Notes under the pieces: generated by a model
What the model saw: only the letters and a program-made list of their open reading frames with translations
Database searches by the model: none
What the model was told of the DNA's origin: nothing
Assembly: GCF_004027225.2 (NCBI RefSeq)
Contig: NC_046358.1
Location: forward strand, 1,957,180-2,021,179
DNA length: 64,000 nucleotides
Source: Strigops habroptila
Taxonomy: Eukaryota; Chordata; Aves; Psittaciformes; Psittacidae
Reading direction: 5' to 3'
Program-made: the position numbers and the translations under genes
Shown: positions 50,533 to 62,029 of the stretch, one piece after another
How the letters are laid out: each line of letters starts with the position of its first letter
How positions within the stretch are numbered: the first letter of the stretch is position 1

Positions 50533-50839
50533 GGAGCCCCAAGGGGGTTGTTTGGGCGTTATGCTGGTCCTCGGACTCTCTGATGGGTGCTGATGGGTGC
50601 ATACGGGGCTCAGACCCCCCTATAGCAGGGAGACCCCAGCCTCAGTGAGGGGCTTTGATGCTGAGGACCATGCTGGGGGCCCCAGCCAAGGAGGAAGCAG
50701 ATGGAAAGTCCCCAGGAAGGAGAAGTCACGTTGGCTGATGGGGACTTTCAATCCTGGGCCTTCATATGATGTACATATGGAGCAGGAATGAGGAACTGGG
50801 AGCTGGGGAGGGAGCGGAGCAGAGGACACCCACCCAGAG
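50533..50839. other. Sequence where upstream SLC15A3 exons would be expected, none seen
   Basis: Unique sequence. The frame that runs into the SLC15A3 remnant reaches a stop codon at 50789-50791, and no transporter helices were recognised. Confidence 0.5.
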
Positions 50840-51199
50840 GTGCGGGTGTCCCAGAGAGGAGGCTTTGATGGGGCACTGGGCTCGCTGCTGGCCCTCCTCT
50901 CATTGCCCACCCATGGGTGGATGTGCTGCCCCAAGGAGCATGGTGAGAGGTGGCATGGGGACATGGGTGTCACCTCCTCCTTGGGGTGGGATGTGGGACA
51001 TGGGACGTGTCCTGAGGGATTGATCACCCTCCTGCTCGCAGGGAGCACCAATAGCTGCCATATGGATCACTACCTCTTCCTGCTGGCTGGAATCCAGTTG
51101 GTCACCTGCGTGCTCCTCGCATGGATCTCCAGGTACTACAGGAGCCGGATGGCACAGCCGGGTGTCTCCCAGCTCTGTGTGGGGCTGGAGGAGGACTGA
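50840..51199 (+). pseudogene. SLC15A3: SLC15A3 remnant, last two exons only
   Basis: Two joined exons, up to 50942 and 51042-51199, encode GALGSLLALLSLPTHGWMCC, PKEHGSTNSCHMDHYLFLLA, GIQLVTCVLLAWISRYYRSR and a short tail to TGA 51197-51199. This matches the C-terminus of SLC15A3, a lysosomal proton-coupled histidine/peptide transporter (human has LLSLPGGWLHCPKDFGN then CRMDLYFFLLAGIQAV). Splice sites (catg/gtgaga and ctcgcag/gg), frame and poly(A) signal are intact. The other roughly 480 residues (about ten membrane helices) are missing: only 1.2 kb separates this from CD6 and nothing in it resembles them. Homology starts at about 50870. It is either a gene cut by deletion or one whose 5' exons were lost in assembly. 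The order and strand match human. Confidence 0.75.
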
Positions 51200-51490
51200 C
51201 ACGGTGCTATGGGGGTGATGGAGCATCCCTGGGGATGGGGATGCTGGTCCCAGTGCCAGCAGGACGTGGGGACAGGCCCCTGGGCAGCCACATCTCTGTG
51301 GTCCCCATGGGGAGCCGTGGGGATGGTTTGAGCCTCATACGGGGCAGAGCGAAGGAGAAGGTTGGGCTGGCATCATCCATGGGGATCCTACCAGGGTGAC
51401 TCCTGCTATCCCCAGGGTGATTTGGGATTATGGAGCTGGGAGTGGACTGGAATGGGAAATCCCTATGGTATCCCAAAATAAAGGGGCTTG
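51200..51490 (+). other. 3' flank of the SLC15A3 remnant
   Basis: Former or present 3'UTR up to the poly(A) signal. No other feature. Confidence 0.5.
51477..51482 (+). terminator. Poly(A) signal after SLC15A3 remnant
   Basis: AATAAA 278 bases after the remnant's stop codon. Confidence 0.6.
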
Positions 51491-51773
51491 TGGCTGTAAT
51501 TGCAGGAGAGACACTTTGATGGAGCTTGGGACAACCCCAGGGCCAGGCGGGGATGGGCTGGACGGGTGGAAGAGGAGGAGGAAAGCAGAAGGAAGGAGAT
51601 CCCATTCCCCAAGGTCACCCTGGCTGGACCACAGCCAGCACCATCCCATGACCAGCTCCCACGTGGAGCCAATGTCAAGGGCACGGGCAATGGCAATGCC
51701 CAGGAGCTCAGCGCGCTGGCAGGATGTGACCGATGTCACAGAGCACAGGAGCTGCTCTTCTCCTTTCAAATAC

Positions 51774-51779
51774 TTTATT
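51774..51779 (-). terminator. Poly(A) signal of TMEM132A
   Basis: TTTATT on the + strand (AATAAA on the gene strand), about 460 bases after the TMEM132A stop. The TMEM132A 3'UTR is therefore about 51760-52237. Confidence 0.75.
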
Positions 51780-52237
51780 CTCTATAGCAAGGTCAGAGTG
51801 AAAAACCTTCCATAAATAACAGCCCCTGGCACATGGGACAGGTAGAAAATGTCAGTCGTACAAAAACGGATGCGTGGTCAGGGTGAAGGGACACAGGGAG
51901 GACACGGGGACCCGCCACAGGACTCAGCATCATCATCATCATCACTATGAACACAATGGCGCAATGAGACCCAAAGCAGTAAGGACACCCTCATTTCCTC
52001 CCTAATGCCATACTAAGGTGATGGCCACAGACCCCAAAGAGTTGGGTGAAGACCCCACCGCCACCATGGGCACCTGGGGCCGGGCCCTTGGGTGAAGGCT
52101 CAGGCCACCACAAGGGATGGGCAGTGGTCCCCAAGCCCACATATGTGTGTGTGTCCCCCTATGGTGGCACAGGGAGGAGGTCGGTCCCTTACTGGTTTGC
52201 CCGGGGCTGGGGGGCACTGGGAGCTGCCCCCCCATGG

Positions 52238-55200
52238 TCAGGAGCTCCCCCGGATCCTCTCCATGTAGCTCCGGAGCTCCTCAGGATCCCGCAGCCCCAT
52301 GTCCTCGCACACCCAGCGGATGTCATCCTCGCTGGCCACCAGGATGGACTGGACGTTGGGGACGGGCTCGGGGGGCTCCTCGGGGGCCCGCGCTGGGGCG
52401 AAGGTGACAAATTCCACCCTCTTCCTCCGGCCACCCCTTGGGGTGCCACCTTCCTTATGGGGCAGGGGAGCACCCGGGGTCGGGGTGCTGGGGGCACCCC
52501 CTGCTTCAGAGCCGCAGCAGCAGCGCCCATCGGTGCTCCCATCGGTGCCCCCCTTGGTGCCCACCTCGGTGCCCCCATCGGTGGCCGGGGGCTCAGGCTG
52601 CCGCCGGTCCAGCTGCCGGCTCAGCTCCTCCTGGTCGGTGCCCAACCAAACCCAGTTGTGGGGCTGTGGGGCCGATGGGGCCGCGCCAGCATCGGGCAGC
52701 TCCTTCTGCTGGTACCGCAGCACGAAGAAGATGCAGTTGATGAGGAAGATGAAGATGGCCAAGCAGAAGACACCCAACAGGACGTACATGCCGATCTCCA
52801 GGTCGGTTACGCGCTCGGGAGCCTTCACTATCTCATCCTCCTCCTCTTCCTCCTCACCAGCGTGGTTATGGCCATAACCATCCTCCTCTTCCTCCGAGGA
52901 AGACCCCAACCCTTGGAGCTTGGTGTTGGCAGGTCCCACTCCCATGGGGTCCCTCCTCCGTGGCTCGCTGGCCGCTGTCACCGCCTCTCCTGACATCGCC
53001 CCTTCTGCTCTTTGGAATGGGGAGCTGGGCCCATGGGGCCGGGGGCTACCGGGGGTGGTGGCGCGGTGGCCCCCCAATACCTCGAGCCACGCGGTGCCGG
53101 TGGCCAGCGCGGCAGCGCGGTGCCGGCCGCGGCGACAGGCGTCCGGTGGGTGCAGGCTGAGCTGCAGCAGCGCCCCGCGCCCCGGGCCCTCGGCCACCAC
53201 CCATGGGTGCGCAGTGGGGACACCTGGGGAGCCCCCCACGGTGGCCACGGTGGGGTCGAGCGAGGTTAAGGTCAAGGCTGTGTCCTGCCATCCGTAGAGC
53301 TCCAATGGGGCCAGTGTGTGGTCGGAGAAGGACAACCAGACAGATAGTGTCGCCTCCTGCCGTGGGTGAAGGGAGGGATGGGACCGGGAAGCATGGAATC
53401 ATGGAATGGGTTGGGATGAAGGGAGCTTAAAGCTCCTCCAGTTCCAACCCCCTGCCCCGGGCAGGGACACCTTCCACTAGAGCAGGTTGCTCCAAGCCCC
53501 TGTGTCCAACCTGGCCTTGAACACTGCCAGGGATGGGGCAGCCACAGCTTCTCTGGGAAAAGTCTGTGCCAGCGCCTCAGCACCCTCACAGGGAAGAGCT
53601 TCTGCCTCAGAGCTCATCTCAATCTCCCCTCTGGCAGGTTAAAGCCATTCCCCTTGTCCTGTTCCTACAGGCCCTTGTCCAAAGCCCCTCTCCAGGTTTC
53701 CTGGAGCCCCTTTAGGCCCTGGAGCTGCTCTAAGGTCTCCCCTTCAGGAGCCTTCTCTTCTCCAGGCTGCCCCAGCCCCGGTTCCAGCCCCCCCCCGGCT
53801 CTCACCTGCTTGGGCACACGCAGGGTCGCTGTCCCTGTGGCACTGGTGCTCACCACGCCGCGGTGGCCCGGCTCTGCCCGCGCCGCCAGGGACAGCCCCG
53901 ACACGAGCTGGGCACGAAGCTCCGTCACCGTCACCTTCTCCTCCGACACCACCAGCGTCTGCTCCCCCAGGATGGAGTCCGAGAGCGGGGAGCGGACCTG
54001 GGGGTATGGGGGGGACATTGGGAGCCGCCACATCACACCTTCAGCCTCTGACATCCCTGCCCTGGTCCCACAGACCCCCCGGTTCCCTATGTCCAGCCCA
54101 TGCATCCCTCCTGGGGCTCCTTCCACCTCCCATCTCCATCCCTCTGGCTCCAGAACCCCCCTCCAGCCTCCTCTCTTCATCTCTCCAGTCCCTGCACCCT
54201 GTTATCTCCTTCCAGGACCCCCTTATCTCCCTTCAGAACCCACTGGCACCCCCTTATCTCCCTCCAGGACCCCTCTGCACCCCCAGCTCCCTCCAGGACC
54301 TCCTTGAACCTCTTTATCTCCCTCCAGGACCCTTCTACACGACCTCAGCTCCCCCAGGACTCCCCCGCACCCCCCAGGACACCCCTGCACCCTCCCAGGA
54401 CCTCTCAGGACCCCCCCATCTCCCTGCAGGACCCCTCTGCAACCCCTATTTCACCCCAGGACCCCCCTATCTCTCTCCAGGACCCCCCAGAACCCTCCTA
54501 TCTCTCCCTAGGACCCCCCCTGCACCCCCAAGGACCCCCCCATTTACCTCCAGGACCTCCCAATCCCCCTCCAGGACCCCCTGCACCCCCCTATTTCCCC
54601 CCAGGACCCTCTTATCTCTCCCTAGGACCCCCCTGCACCCCCAAGGACCCCCCCATTTACCTCCAGGACCTCCCAATCTCCCTCCAGGACCCTCCTGCAC
54701 CTCCTTATCTCCCCCCAGGACTCCCCTCTACCCCCGCAGCACCCTTCTGCACCCTTCCATCTCCCTCCAGGACCCCCCTGCACCCCATTATCTCCCTCCA
54801 GGACTCCCCTCTACCCCCGCAGCACCCTTCTGCACCCTTCCATCTCCCTCCAGGACCCCCCTACATCCCCCCATCTCCCCCCAGGGCCCCCCTATATCCC
54901 CTCAGGACCCCCCCCTGCACCCCCTAAAAGCCACCCCCCCCACAATCCCTACCTCCACCGAGGTGACCCCGGGCTCCCGTCCCACCACGACGGGTCCCGG
55001 CTCCAGCGCGGCCACGCGGGGGTCCTGTACGCGGGTGCGTGCGGCCACCAGGGAGGTGACATCGAGGAGCCAGGCGGGGCCGGGCAGGTAGGCGAGGGGC
55101 CGGCCCCCGTCCAGCGGGTGCGCCGCGAAGTGCGCCAGGACCCGCAGCGCCGTGCGCTGGAACTGCGGGCGGCAGCCCCGCCAGCGCCGCGCCGCCTCCG

Positions 55201-58200
55201 CGCCCGCCTCCGCCGCCTCCTCCGGAGCGCTGCGGGGCACCGGGACGTGGGAACGGGAGATGGGGATCGGAATGAGGGGCACCGGGACGTGGGAACGGGA
55301 CAGGGGGGCACCGGCACACGGGTGGGACCGGGAGATGGGGATGGGGGGCACCGGGATGTGGGAATGGGACATGGGTGGCACCGGGACACGGGTGGGACCG
55401 GGAGATGGGGATGGGGGGCACCGGGACGTGGGAACGGGACACGGGGGCACCGGCACATGCGTGGGACCGGGAGATGGGGATGGGGGGCACCGGGACACGG
55501 GTGGGACCGGGACATGGGGACGGGGATACGGGAGGCACCGAGACGTGGGAACGGGACAGGGGGGCACTGGGACACGGGTGGCACTGGGACACAGGGATGG
55601 GGGACATCGGGACGTGGGAACGGGACAGGGGGGCACCGGGACACGGGTGGGACCAGGAGATGGGGATGGGGATGGGGGGCACCGGGACACGGGTGGGACC
55701 GGGACATGAGGACGGGGATACGGGAGGCACCGGGATGTGGGAATGGGACAGGGGGGCACCGGGATGTGGGAACGGGACAGGGGGGCACCGCGACACGGGT
55801 GGGACCGGGGCACGGGGATGGGGGACATCGGGAGGTGGGAACGGGACAGGGGGCACCGCGACACGGGTGGGACCGGGAGATGGGGATGGGGATACGGGAG
55901 GCACCGGGATGTGGGAATGGGACGGGAGGGGCACCAGGACGTGGGAACGGGAGATGGGGATAGGGGGCACCGGGACGTGGGAACGGGACAGAGGGGCACC
56001 GGGACGTGGGAACGGGACATGGAGGGCACCGGGACACGGGTGGGACCGGGATATGGGGATGGGGGGCACCGGGATGTGGGAATGGGACATGGGTGGCATC
56101 GGGGCATGGGTGGTACCAGGACGTGAGGATGGGACACGGGTGTCGCTGGGACACAGGGATGGGGATACAGGTGGTACTGGGATGTAGGGATGGGACACGG
56201 GTGGTACCGGGACGTGGGGATGGGGAGGGGTGGCTGTGAGGGATGTGTAGTGAGTGTGTAGGGGCTCAGCGGGGCAGGGCTGCACAGCACCATGGGGTTT
56301 AATGTGGGAGGGACGTGTGTCATGAGTGTGTGAGGGCTCAGCGGGGCGCAGCACCACGGGGCTCAGCAGGGCAGGGACACACGTCACGAGTGTGGTGGGG
56401 GCTCAGTGGGGCAGGGGTGCACAGCACTATGGGGTTTAATGGAGCAGCCACACATGTCACGAGTACACAGGGGCTCAGCAGGGCAGGGACATGTCACGAG
56501 AGCGTAGGGGCTCAGTGGGGCTGGGGAGCAACATGGGGCTCAATGGGGCAGTCACTCATGTCACGAGCACACAGGGGCTCAGCGGGGCGGTCACTCATGT
56601 AATGATCACGCAGGGGCTCAGCGGGGCGGTCACTCATGTCATGAGCACACAGGGGCTCAGTAGGGCAGGGACATGTGTCACAAGAGCGGAGGGGCTCAGC
56701 GGGGCGGTCACTCATGTCACGAGCACATGGGGGCTCAGCGGGGCCGTCACTCATGTCACAAGCACGCAGGGGCTCAGTGAGGCGGTCACTCATGTCACGA
56801 GCACACGGGGGCTCAGCGGGGCGGTCACTCATGTCACGAGCACACGGGGGCTCAGCAGGGGAGGGACATGTGTCACAAGAGTGTAGGGGCTCAGCGGGGC
56901 AGTCACTCATGTAATGATCACGCAGGGGCTCAGCGGGGCGGTCACTCATGTCACGAGCACGCAAGGGCTCAGCAGGGTGATCACTCATGTCACGAGCATG
57001 CGGGGGCTCAGCGGGGCGGTCACTCATGTCACGAGCACGCGGGGGCTCAGCACAGTGTCACGTCCCCCCCCTTAGGTTCCAGCCTCACCTCTCGGTGCCA
57101 CCAGGCAGGCGCCAGCCCCTCACTTGCTCCAGCGCCGTGTCCCCGAGCTGGACGCGCAGCGGCAGCAGCGGGGCCCACACGGTGAAGCGCAGGGACGCGT
57201 GCAGGCGCCGGCACCAGAAATCCACCCGCGCCCCACGGGCCCCGCGGCTCTCCTTGCCCCCCACGTACACCGCGTCGCACCCATCCGAAACCTGGGTGAT
57301 ATAGGGGATATAGGGAGGATATATGCGGGTTCTATGGGGATATGGGGGGGGTTTGGGGGTCCCACTCACCTGCAGGACCTGCTTGTCGGCTGACTCGCAC
57401 CCTGGGGGCTCCGGGAGCTCAGTGATGCCACCCCCTGCCTCCACTGCCACCAGTTTGACCGGCACGAAGCGGGGGACCCCTGTCAATGGGGCTGTGTTGA
57501 GGATCTCCAGGTCCTGTGGGGCAGAGTGGGGCTGAGCACATGGCACTATGGGGATGATGGGGATGGGATGGTGGGGATGGAGTGATGGGGATGGGATGGT
57601 GGGGATGGGATGGTGGGGATGGGGTGATGGGGATGGGATAGTGAGGATGGGATGATGAGGGTGGGATGATGGGGATGGGATGGTGAGGAATGGGTGATAG
57701 GGATGGGATAGTTGGGATGGGATGATGGGGATGGGATGGTGGGGATGGGATGGTGGGGATGAGGTAATCAGGATGGGATGATGGGGATGGCGTGATAGGG
57801 GTGGGATGACGGGGATGGGATGGTGGGGATGGGATGGTGGGGATGGGATGGGGGGTACCCACCTGTACAAGGGGGACGAGGGCACGGACATCCCGCTCCG
57901 ACACTTGGATCTCCCACACCAGTTTGTCCTTCTGCGCCTCGGGGTCCTGCCCTGGGTACTCCACTTGCCACGTGAGGGGCCGCGCCGGCGCCAGCCCCCC
58001 CGTCCCGTTCTCCACCGCCACATCCAGATGCAGGAACGCCGTGGAATCAGCCACCCTGTGCCACCGTATGGGAACCAAGCTGCCCTTTACCCCCCCTCCC
58101 AGTCCCCACACTGGGCCATACTGGGGTGCATGGACAGGTCCCATAGCGGGTATCCCCTACCTGGAGCCACCACGAGCATCCCCGCTCCTCCGGCACGTCA

Positions 58201-60212
58201 CCACCACCGCCGAGTGCTTGGGGCCGCGGGTGCGCTCCAGTTGGGTCGTCCACGCACTGGGCGCCCCAGCGCGGGCACCCACCACTTGCAGCCCCTTCTT
58301 GGCCTTGATCCTGCCGGTGCATCCCCATCAGACCATGTCCCCATCCCACTTTGTGCCCCCCTCTAACCCGCGGGGTGTCCCCGCGGTGTCTCACCGGAGC
58401 ACCAAGTGGTCGGCGGTGAAGTTGTGCCGCAGGGTGATGGTCGCGGTGAAGCGCTGCCCCGGCCGCAGGGTGGCATCGGGTACCCGCAGCAGCACCTTGT
58501 CATCCAGCCTCACCTCCTGCCACCGCACCGGCTCCGCCACCCGCAGCTCCAGCGTGCCCAGGGACCGCAGGGCATCGCCGGCACGGCCCCGCTCCCGGCT
58601 CCCGCCGCGGCATTCCCGGGATGCCGACACGCTGTAGTGCAGCTCGGCCGCTTCGGGGGGCTCGGGGTGATCGGAGGCTCGGGGTGTGGAGGGGGAGAAC
58701 CAGCGCGGGGGGATCTCCAGCTCCACCACGCAAGCGCCCAGGGGTGCCTGGAGGGGAGAGGGGGGTCCTTGGTTTGTCCCGGTTTGGGGTTGGGGGGATC
58801 AAGTGGGGTGAGCCCACGGTGACCGTGGTGGCACTGACCTGCAGGCGGCACATCCCACGGGCCACCCGGCCGCGGTGGTGTGCGTGGAGGGTGACACAGG
58901 GCAGGTCACGGTCCTTGGGGTGATTCTGCTCCGTGGGGTGATCCCGCTTTCTGGCGTGATCCCACTCTCCAGGGTGATCCTGCTGCTTGGGGTGATCCCA
59001 CTCTCTGGGGTGATCCCACTCCTTGGGGTGATCCCGGCTCCTGGGGTGATTCTGCTCCTTGGGGTGATCCCATTCTCCAGGATGATCCCGCTCCTTGGGG
59101 TGATCCTGCTCCTTGGGGTGATCCTGCTCCTTAGAGTGATCCCTCTTTCCGGGGTGATCCTGCTCCCCGTGATGATCCCGCTCGCTGGAATGATCCCTCT
59201 TCCCAGCCATCCAGTCAGGCCCATAGAGGTGGAACAGCACCCGGGCGAAGGGCTCCGCCGGTGACACGGAGCTCTCGATGGACACAGCACGGACAGCCCA
59301 AGCTTCCCCATGGTCCTTCTCCATGGGCACCTCCTGCAGCGGGACAGGGATGGTGGCATCGGGGTGCTGAGCCCCCCCCCCAAAAAAGGGTGCATGAAGG
59401 TGTTTGGGGAGCACTTTACCTGCCGGGTGCTGAAGGGGGGGTAGGTGGCCTGGAGCAGGGGCTGGGTGCCGGAGCCGTGCCGCAGCACCAGGAAGGTCTC
59501 GGTGCGGGTGTACATGGAGGTGTTGGTGGGGACGTCCTGGTCTACCCGTTGCAAGCGGTAATATTCGGGTACACCGAGGAGCTCCAGCTCTGCCGGGAGG
59601 TACACGGGGTCCGGGGGGTCCCCGTCACCCCTCGCTGTGAGGACAAGGGGTTGTGTCACCATAGATGGTGGCATCAGGGGGCTTCATGCCCACCTCCTCC
59701 GTGAGAACACCGCTGTTGACACTGCCATGGCCCCATAGAGCATCCCCATATCCATGTCACCCCCTCCTTGGGGACAGCATCACCTCATGCACCCCCCCAA
59801 CTTTGTCCCTTGTGTGCCCCACTGTGGGTGCTGCTCCCCATTCGTGACAACGCTATTGGGGGAGCCGGGATGGTGGCATCCCCATGCACATGGAGCGCAT
59901 CCCGGCGGGATGCCCGGGCAGGGCTTAGCAGGGATAGATCCCAGCGATCCAATGAATTGGGAAGGGAGGGGGATATTCCCGGTGGGAAGCAGGGAGGAAT
60001 TTCACAGCGGATCCTCAGCGGGATCCCCTCGGGATCCCGCTGTGTGGAAGCGAATCCCGAATGGTTGCGGGGAGGGGGGAAGGATTCAGCCCATATCGCG
60101 ATCGCGATCGCGATCGGTACCGGTCGCACTCACCCGATGCGCAGAGCAGGGCAGCGGTCAGCAGCGCCAACCGCGGGCCCGGGGCCGGTGGCGGGGCCGG
60201 TGCGGGGGCCAT
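52238..60212 (-). CDS. TMEM132A: TMEM132A, single-pass membrane protein
   Basis: Type I ER/plasma-membrane protein, 1139 aa (human about 1023), implicated in Wnt ligand handling and stress protection. Exons in transcript order: 60134-60212, 59420-59634, 58839-59333, 58395-58747, 58161-58310, 57863-58055, 57370-57513, 57089-57291, 54953-55229, 53806-53997, 52238-53356 (11, as in human). Ala/Pro-rich signal peptide. The ectodomain has YLPAELELLGVPEYYRLQ, FARVLFHLYGPDW, TITLRHNFTADHLVL, VWEIQVSERDVRALVPL, GKESRGARGARVDFW and VRSPLSDSILGEQTL. Acidic stretch, TM helix IGMYVLLGVFCLAIFIFLIN (about residues 955-980), and a tail with PHNWVWLGTDQEELSRQLD, KRVEFVTFAPA and DIRWVCEDMGLRDPEELRSY ending RIRGSS. 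All match human. Exon 3 contains an expanded 6-aa repeat absent from human. Several introns are filled with minisatellites. Confidence 0.95.
53396..53792 (-). mobile_element. CR1 LINE in TMEM132A intron 10
   Basis: Antisense copy, catggaatgggttgggatga to ttctctccaggctgcccc-like sequence. In the host gene's direction it is sense. Confidence 0.87.
54140..54945. repeat. C-rich minisatellite in TMEM132A intron 9
   Basis: Irregular tandem units built on ctccctccaggacccccc and tgcacccc, roughly 20-70 bp. Larger blocks repeat, such as aggacccccccatttacctc at about 54532 and 54644. Confidence 0.9.
55235..56240. repeat. G-rich minisatellite in TMEM132A intron 8 (first array)
   Basis: About 1 kb of units built on gggcaccgggacgtgggaac, gggacagg and cacgggtgggaccgggagat. 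Runs of three or more G at short spacing on the + strand (C-rich in the transcript). Confidence 0.92.
56255..57060. repeat. 38-bp minisatellite in TMEM132A intron 8 (second array)
   Basis: About 20 copies of ggggctcagcggggcggtca plus ctcatgtcacgagcacac. The left end is more diverged; the right end is nearly uniform. Confidence 0.92.
57540..57856. repeat. Purine-rich minisatellite in TMEM132A intron 6
   Basis: About 20 copies of a 14-15-bp unit (gatgggatggtgggg). Confidence 0.9.
58910..59203 (-). repeat. TMEM132A: In-frame 18-bp repeat in TMEM132A exon 3
   Basis: About 16 copies of an 18-bp unit (+ strand ggggtgatcctgctcctt) encode hexapeptides of the form DHPKEQ, DHPGEW, DHPKER and NHPRSR, at about residues 142-240. 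All units keep the frame and no stop occurs. Human has only a short Gly/Ser stretch at this place (DWPPGSGSLPC). Confidence 0.93.
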
Positions 60213-60360
60213 GGCCGGGCTCGTCCGCCGCTCCCGTCCCTCCGCCTCCCGCACAGACAATGGGGCCGGGGCGGGACCCGCACCGGCACCGCCTCGTCCC
60301 GCCGGGTCCTAAACACCGGCTCTTGCCCGCCCTGGGCAGCGCCGAGCACCGCGGCCAGTG
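60085..60360 (-). promoter_or_regulatory. TMEM132A: CpG-rich promoter region of TMEM132A
   Basis: CpG-dense sequence spanning exon 1 and its upstream side. No TATA box seen. It includes a run of overlapping GCGATC hexamers at 60095-60117 in intron 1. Confidence 0.5.
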
Positions 60361-60389
60361 CCCGGCCCCTTCCACTTCCAATCGCGCTC

Positions 60390-61310
60390 CACAGCCCCGT
60401 TCCCATTCCCATCCCTATCCCCATTCCCACCCCGTCCTGCTCCCCATTGCATTCCCCATGCCCATTCCCGTCAGTCTCCCCATCCCATTCCCATCCTGCT
60501 CCCCAGCCCGCTCCCCAGCCCCACTTCCATCCCTATCCCCATTCTCATCCCATTCTCCATCCCCACTCTTATCCCACTCCCATCCCCACTCCACTCCCCA
60601 TTCCCATCCCATCCTGCTCCCCATCCCGCTCCCCATCCCCATTCCCATCCCACTCCTCATTCCCATTTCCATCCCTATCCCCATTCCCATCCCATTCCCC
60701 ATCCCCACTCTCATCCCACTCTCATTCCCATTCCGCTCCCCATTCCCATCCCATCCTGCTCCCTATTCCACTCCCCATCCCCATTCCCATCCCCATTCCA
60801 CTCCCCATTCCCATTCCCATCCTGCTCCCCATCCCCATTCCCATCCCCATCTCCACCCCATCCTGCTCCCCATTCCACTCCTCATTCCCATTCCCATCCT
60901 GCTCCCCATTCCCATCCCATTCCCCATCTCTGCTCTCGTCCCACTCCCATCCCCATCCCACTCCCCATTCCCATTCCCATCCCCATCTCCACCCCATCCT
61001 GCTCCCCATTCCACTCCTCATTCCCATTCCCATTCTGCTCCCCAATCCCATCCTCTTTCCCAACTCTATCCCATTCCCATCCCCCTTCCCATCCCTTTCC
61101 CATTCCCATCCCACTCCCCATCGCCATTTCCACCCCTATCCTCATCCCCTTCCCATTCCCATCCCACCCTATCCCCATTCCACTCCCCATTCCCATCCCC
61201 ATCCCACTCCCCATCCCCCTTCCCATCCTTCTCCCATTCCCACCCTATCCCCACCCCACTCCCCATTCCCACCCCCATTCCATCTCTATCCCATCCCCAT
61301 CCCCACCGCA
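60390..61310. repeat. C/T-rich array upstream of TMEM132A
   Basis: About 900 bases of 6-bp based modules (cccatt, cccatc) grouped into longer units with catcctgctccccattcc. Nearly no G on the + strand. Open frames of several hundred codons here are artefacts. Confidence 0.92.
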
Positions 61311-61690
61311 GGACCCACCATGGGGCACAACGAGCCCCATGCACAGACCCCCGAGCGGGGGGGGGGGGCTCTCAGGGTCCGTCCTTCCCCGTCCCACCCT
61401 GATCGAGGTAACTGGGGGCCACGGGGTGTCATTGGGGACCCCTGGGGGGCAGACACGGCCTGGGGGGGGCACAGCAGCAGCCACAGGGATGGAGACGGGG
61501 TCGGATCCTGCTGCTTGTCCCCCTCAGCACCATCAGCAAACAGAGGGAGAAGGCTGAGCGTACAGGACCCCCCCTGCACCCCAAACCAGCACCACAGTGA
61601 GGTTGGGGGGGGGGGGGCCGGGCAGCCCCCCAAAGGGACCCCCCCATATCCCAACTGGGGAGATGGAACAAATCAGACTGGGATGAAACC
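61311..61690. other. Gap between TMEM132A and TMEM109
   Basis: GC-rich unique sequence with poly-G tracts near 61361 and 61605. No gene recognised. Confidence 0.45.
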
Positions 61691-61693
61691 GGG

Positions 61694-61699
61694 TTTATT
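61694..61699 (-). terminator. Poly(A) signal of TMEM109
   Basis: TTTATT on the + strand, about 1.12 kb after the TMEM109 stop, so the 3'UTR is long and includes the repeats at 62030-62820. Confidence 0.65.
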
Positions 61700-62029
61700 C
61701 AGACCCACGTATCAAAACCAGTTTAAAAAGCAGCTTAAAACCCGAGCGCTGACAGCGGGGGGCGGGATCGGGGGGGTGCATCGCCCCCCATGTGTGGGGT
61801 GAACCCCCATTGCGGCCCGAGGTCGGGAGCAGGTCCCCCCCCACACACGCTGGTGGGGCACACAAGGCACTAGATCAGGCAAAAGGGGGGGTCATGGTGC
61901 TCACCCCCCCCCCATGGCAGACCCAAGCATGGGGCGGGGGGGGCACTTGGGGGTCCCCAAGTCTGCAGGGGGACACCCCCCCCCCACTCTGAGGAAGGCA
62001 CTTTAGGCTTGGGGGAAGGGACTGGGAGC

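Noticed and set aside
54902-57030. Long Pro/Arg/His-rich frames in TMEM132A intron 8
   Set aside because: Repeat artefacts of the two minisatellites. They overlap real TMEM132A exons only in part and in other frames.
59754-61802. Pro/Ser-rich frame of about 680 codons upstream of TMEM132A
   Set aside because: Formed by cccatt/cccatc repeats; not conserved, and reverse frames are open as well.
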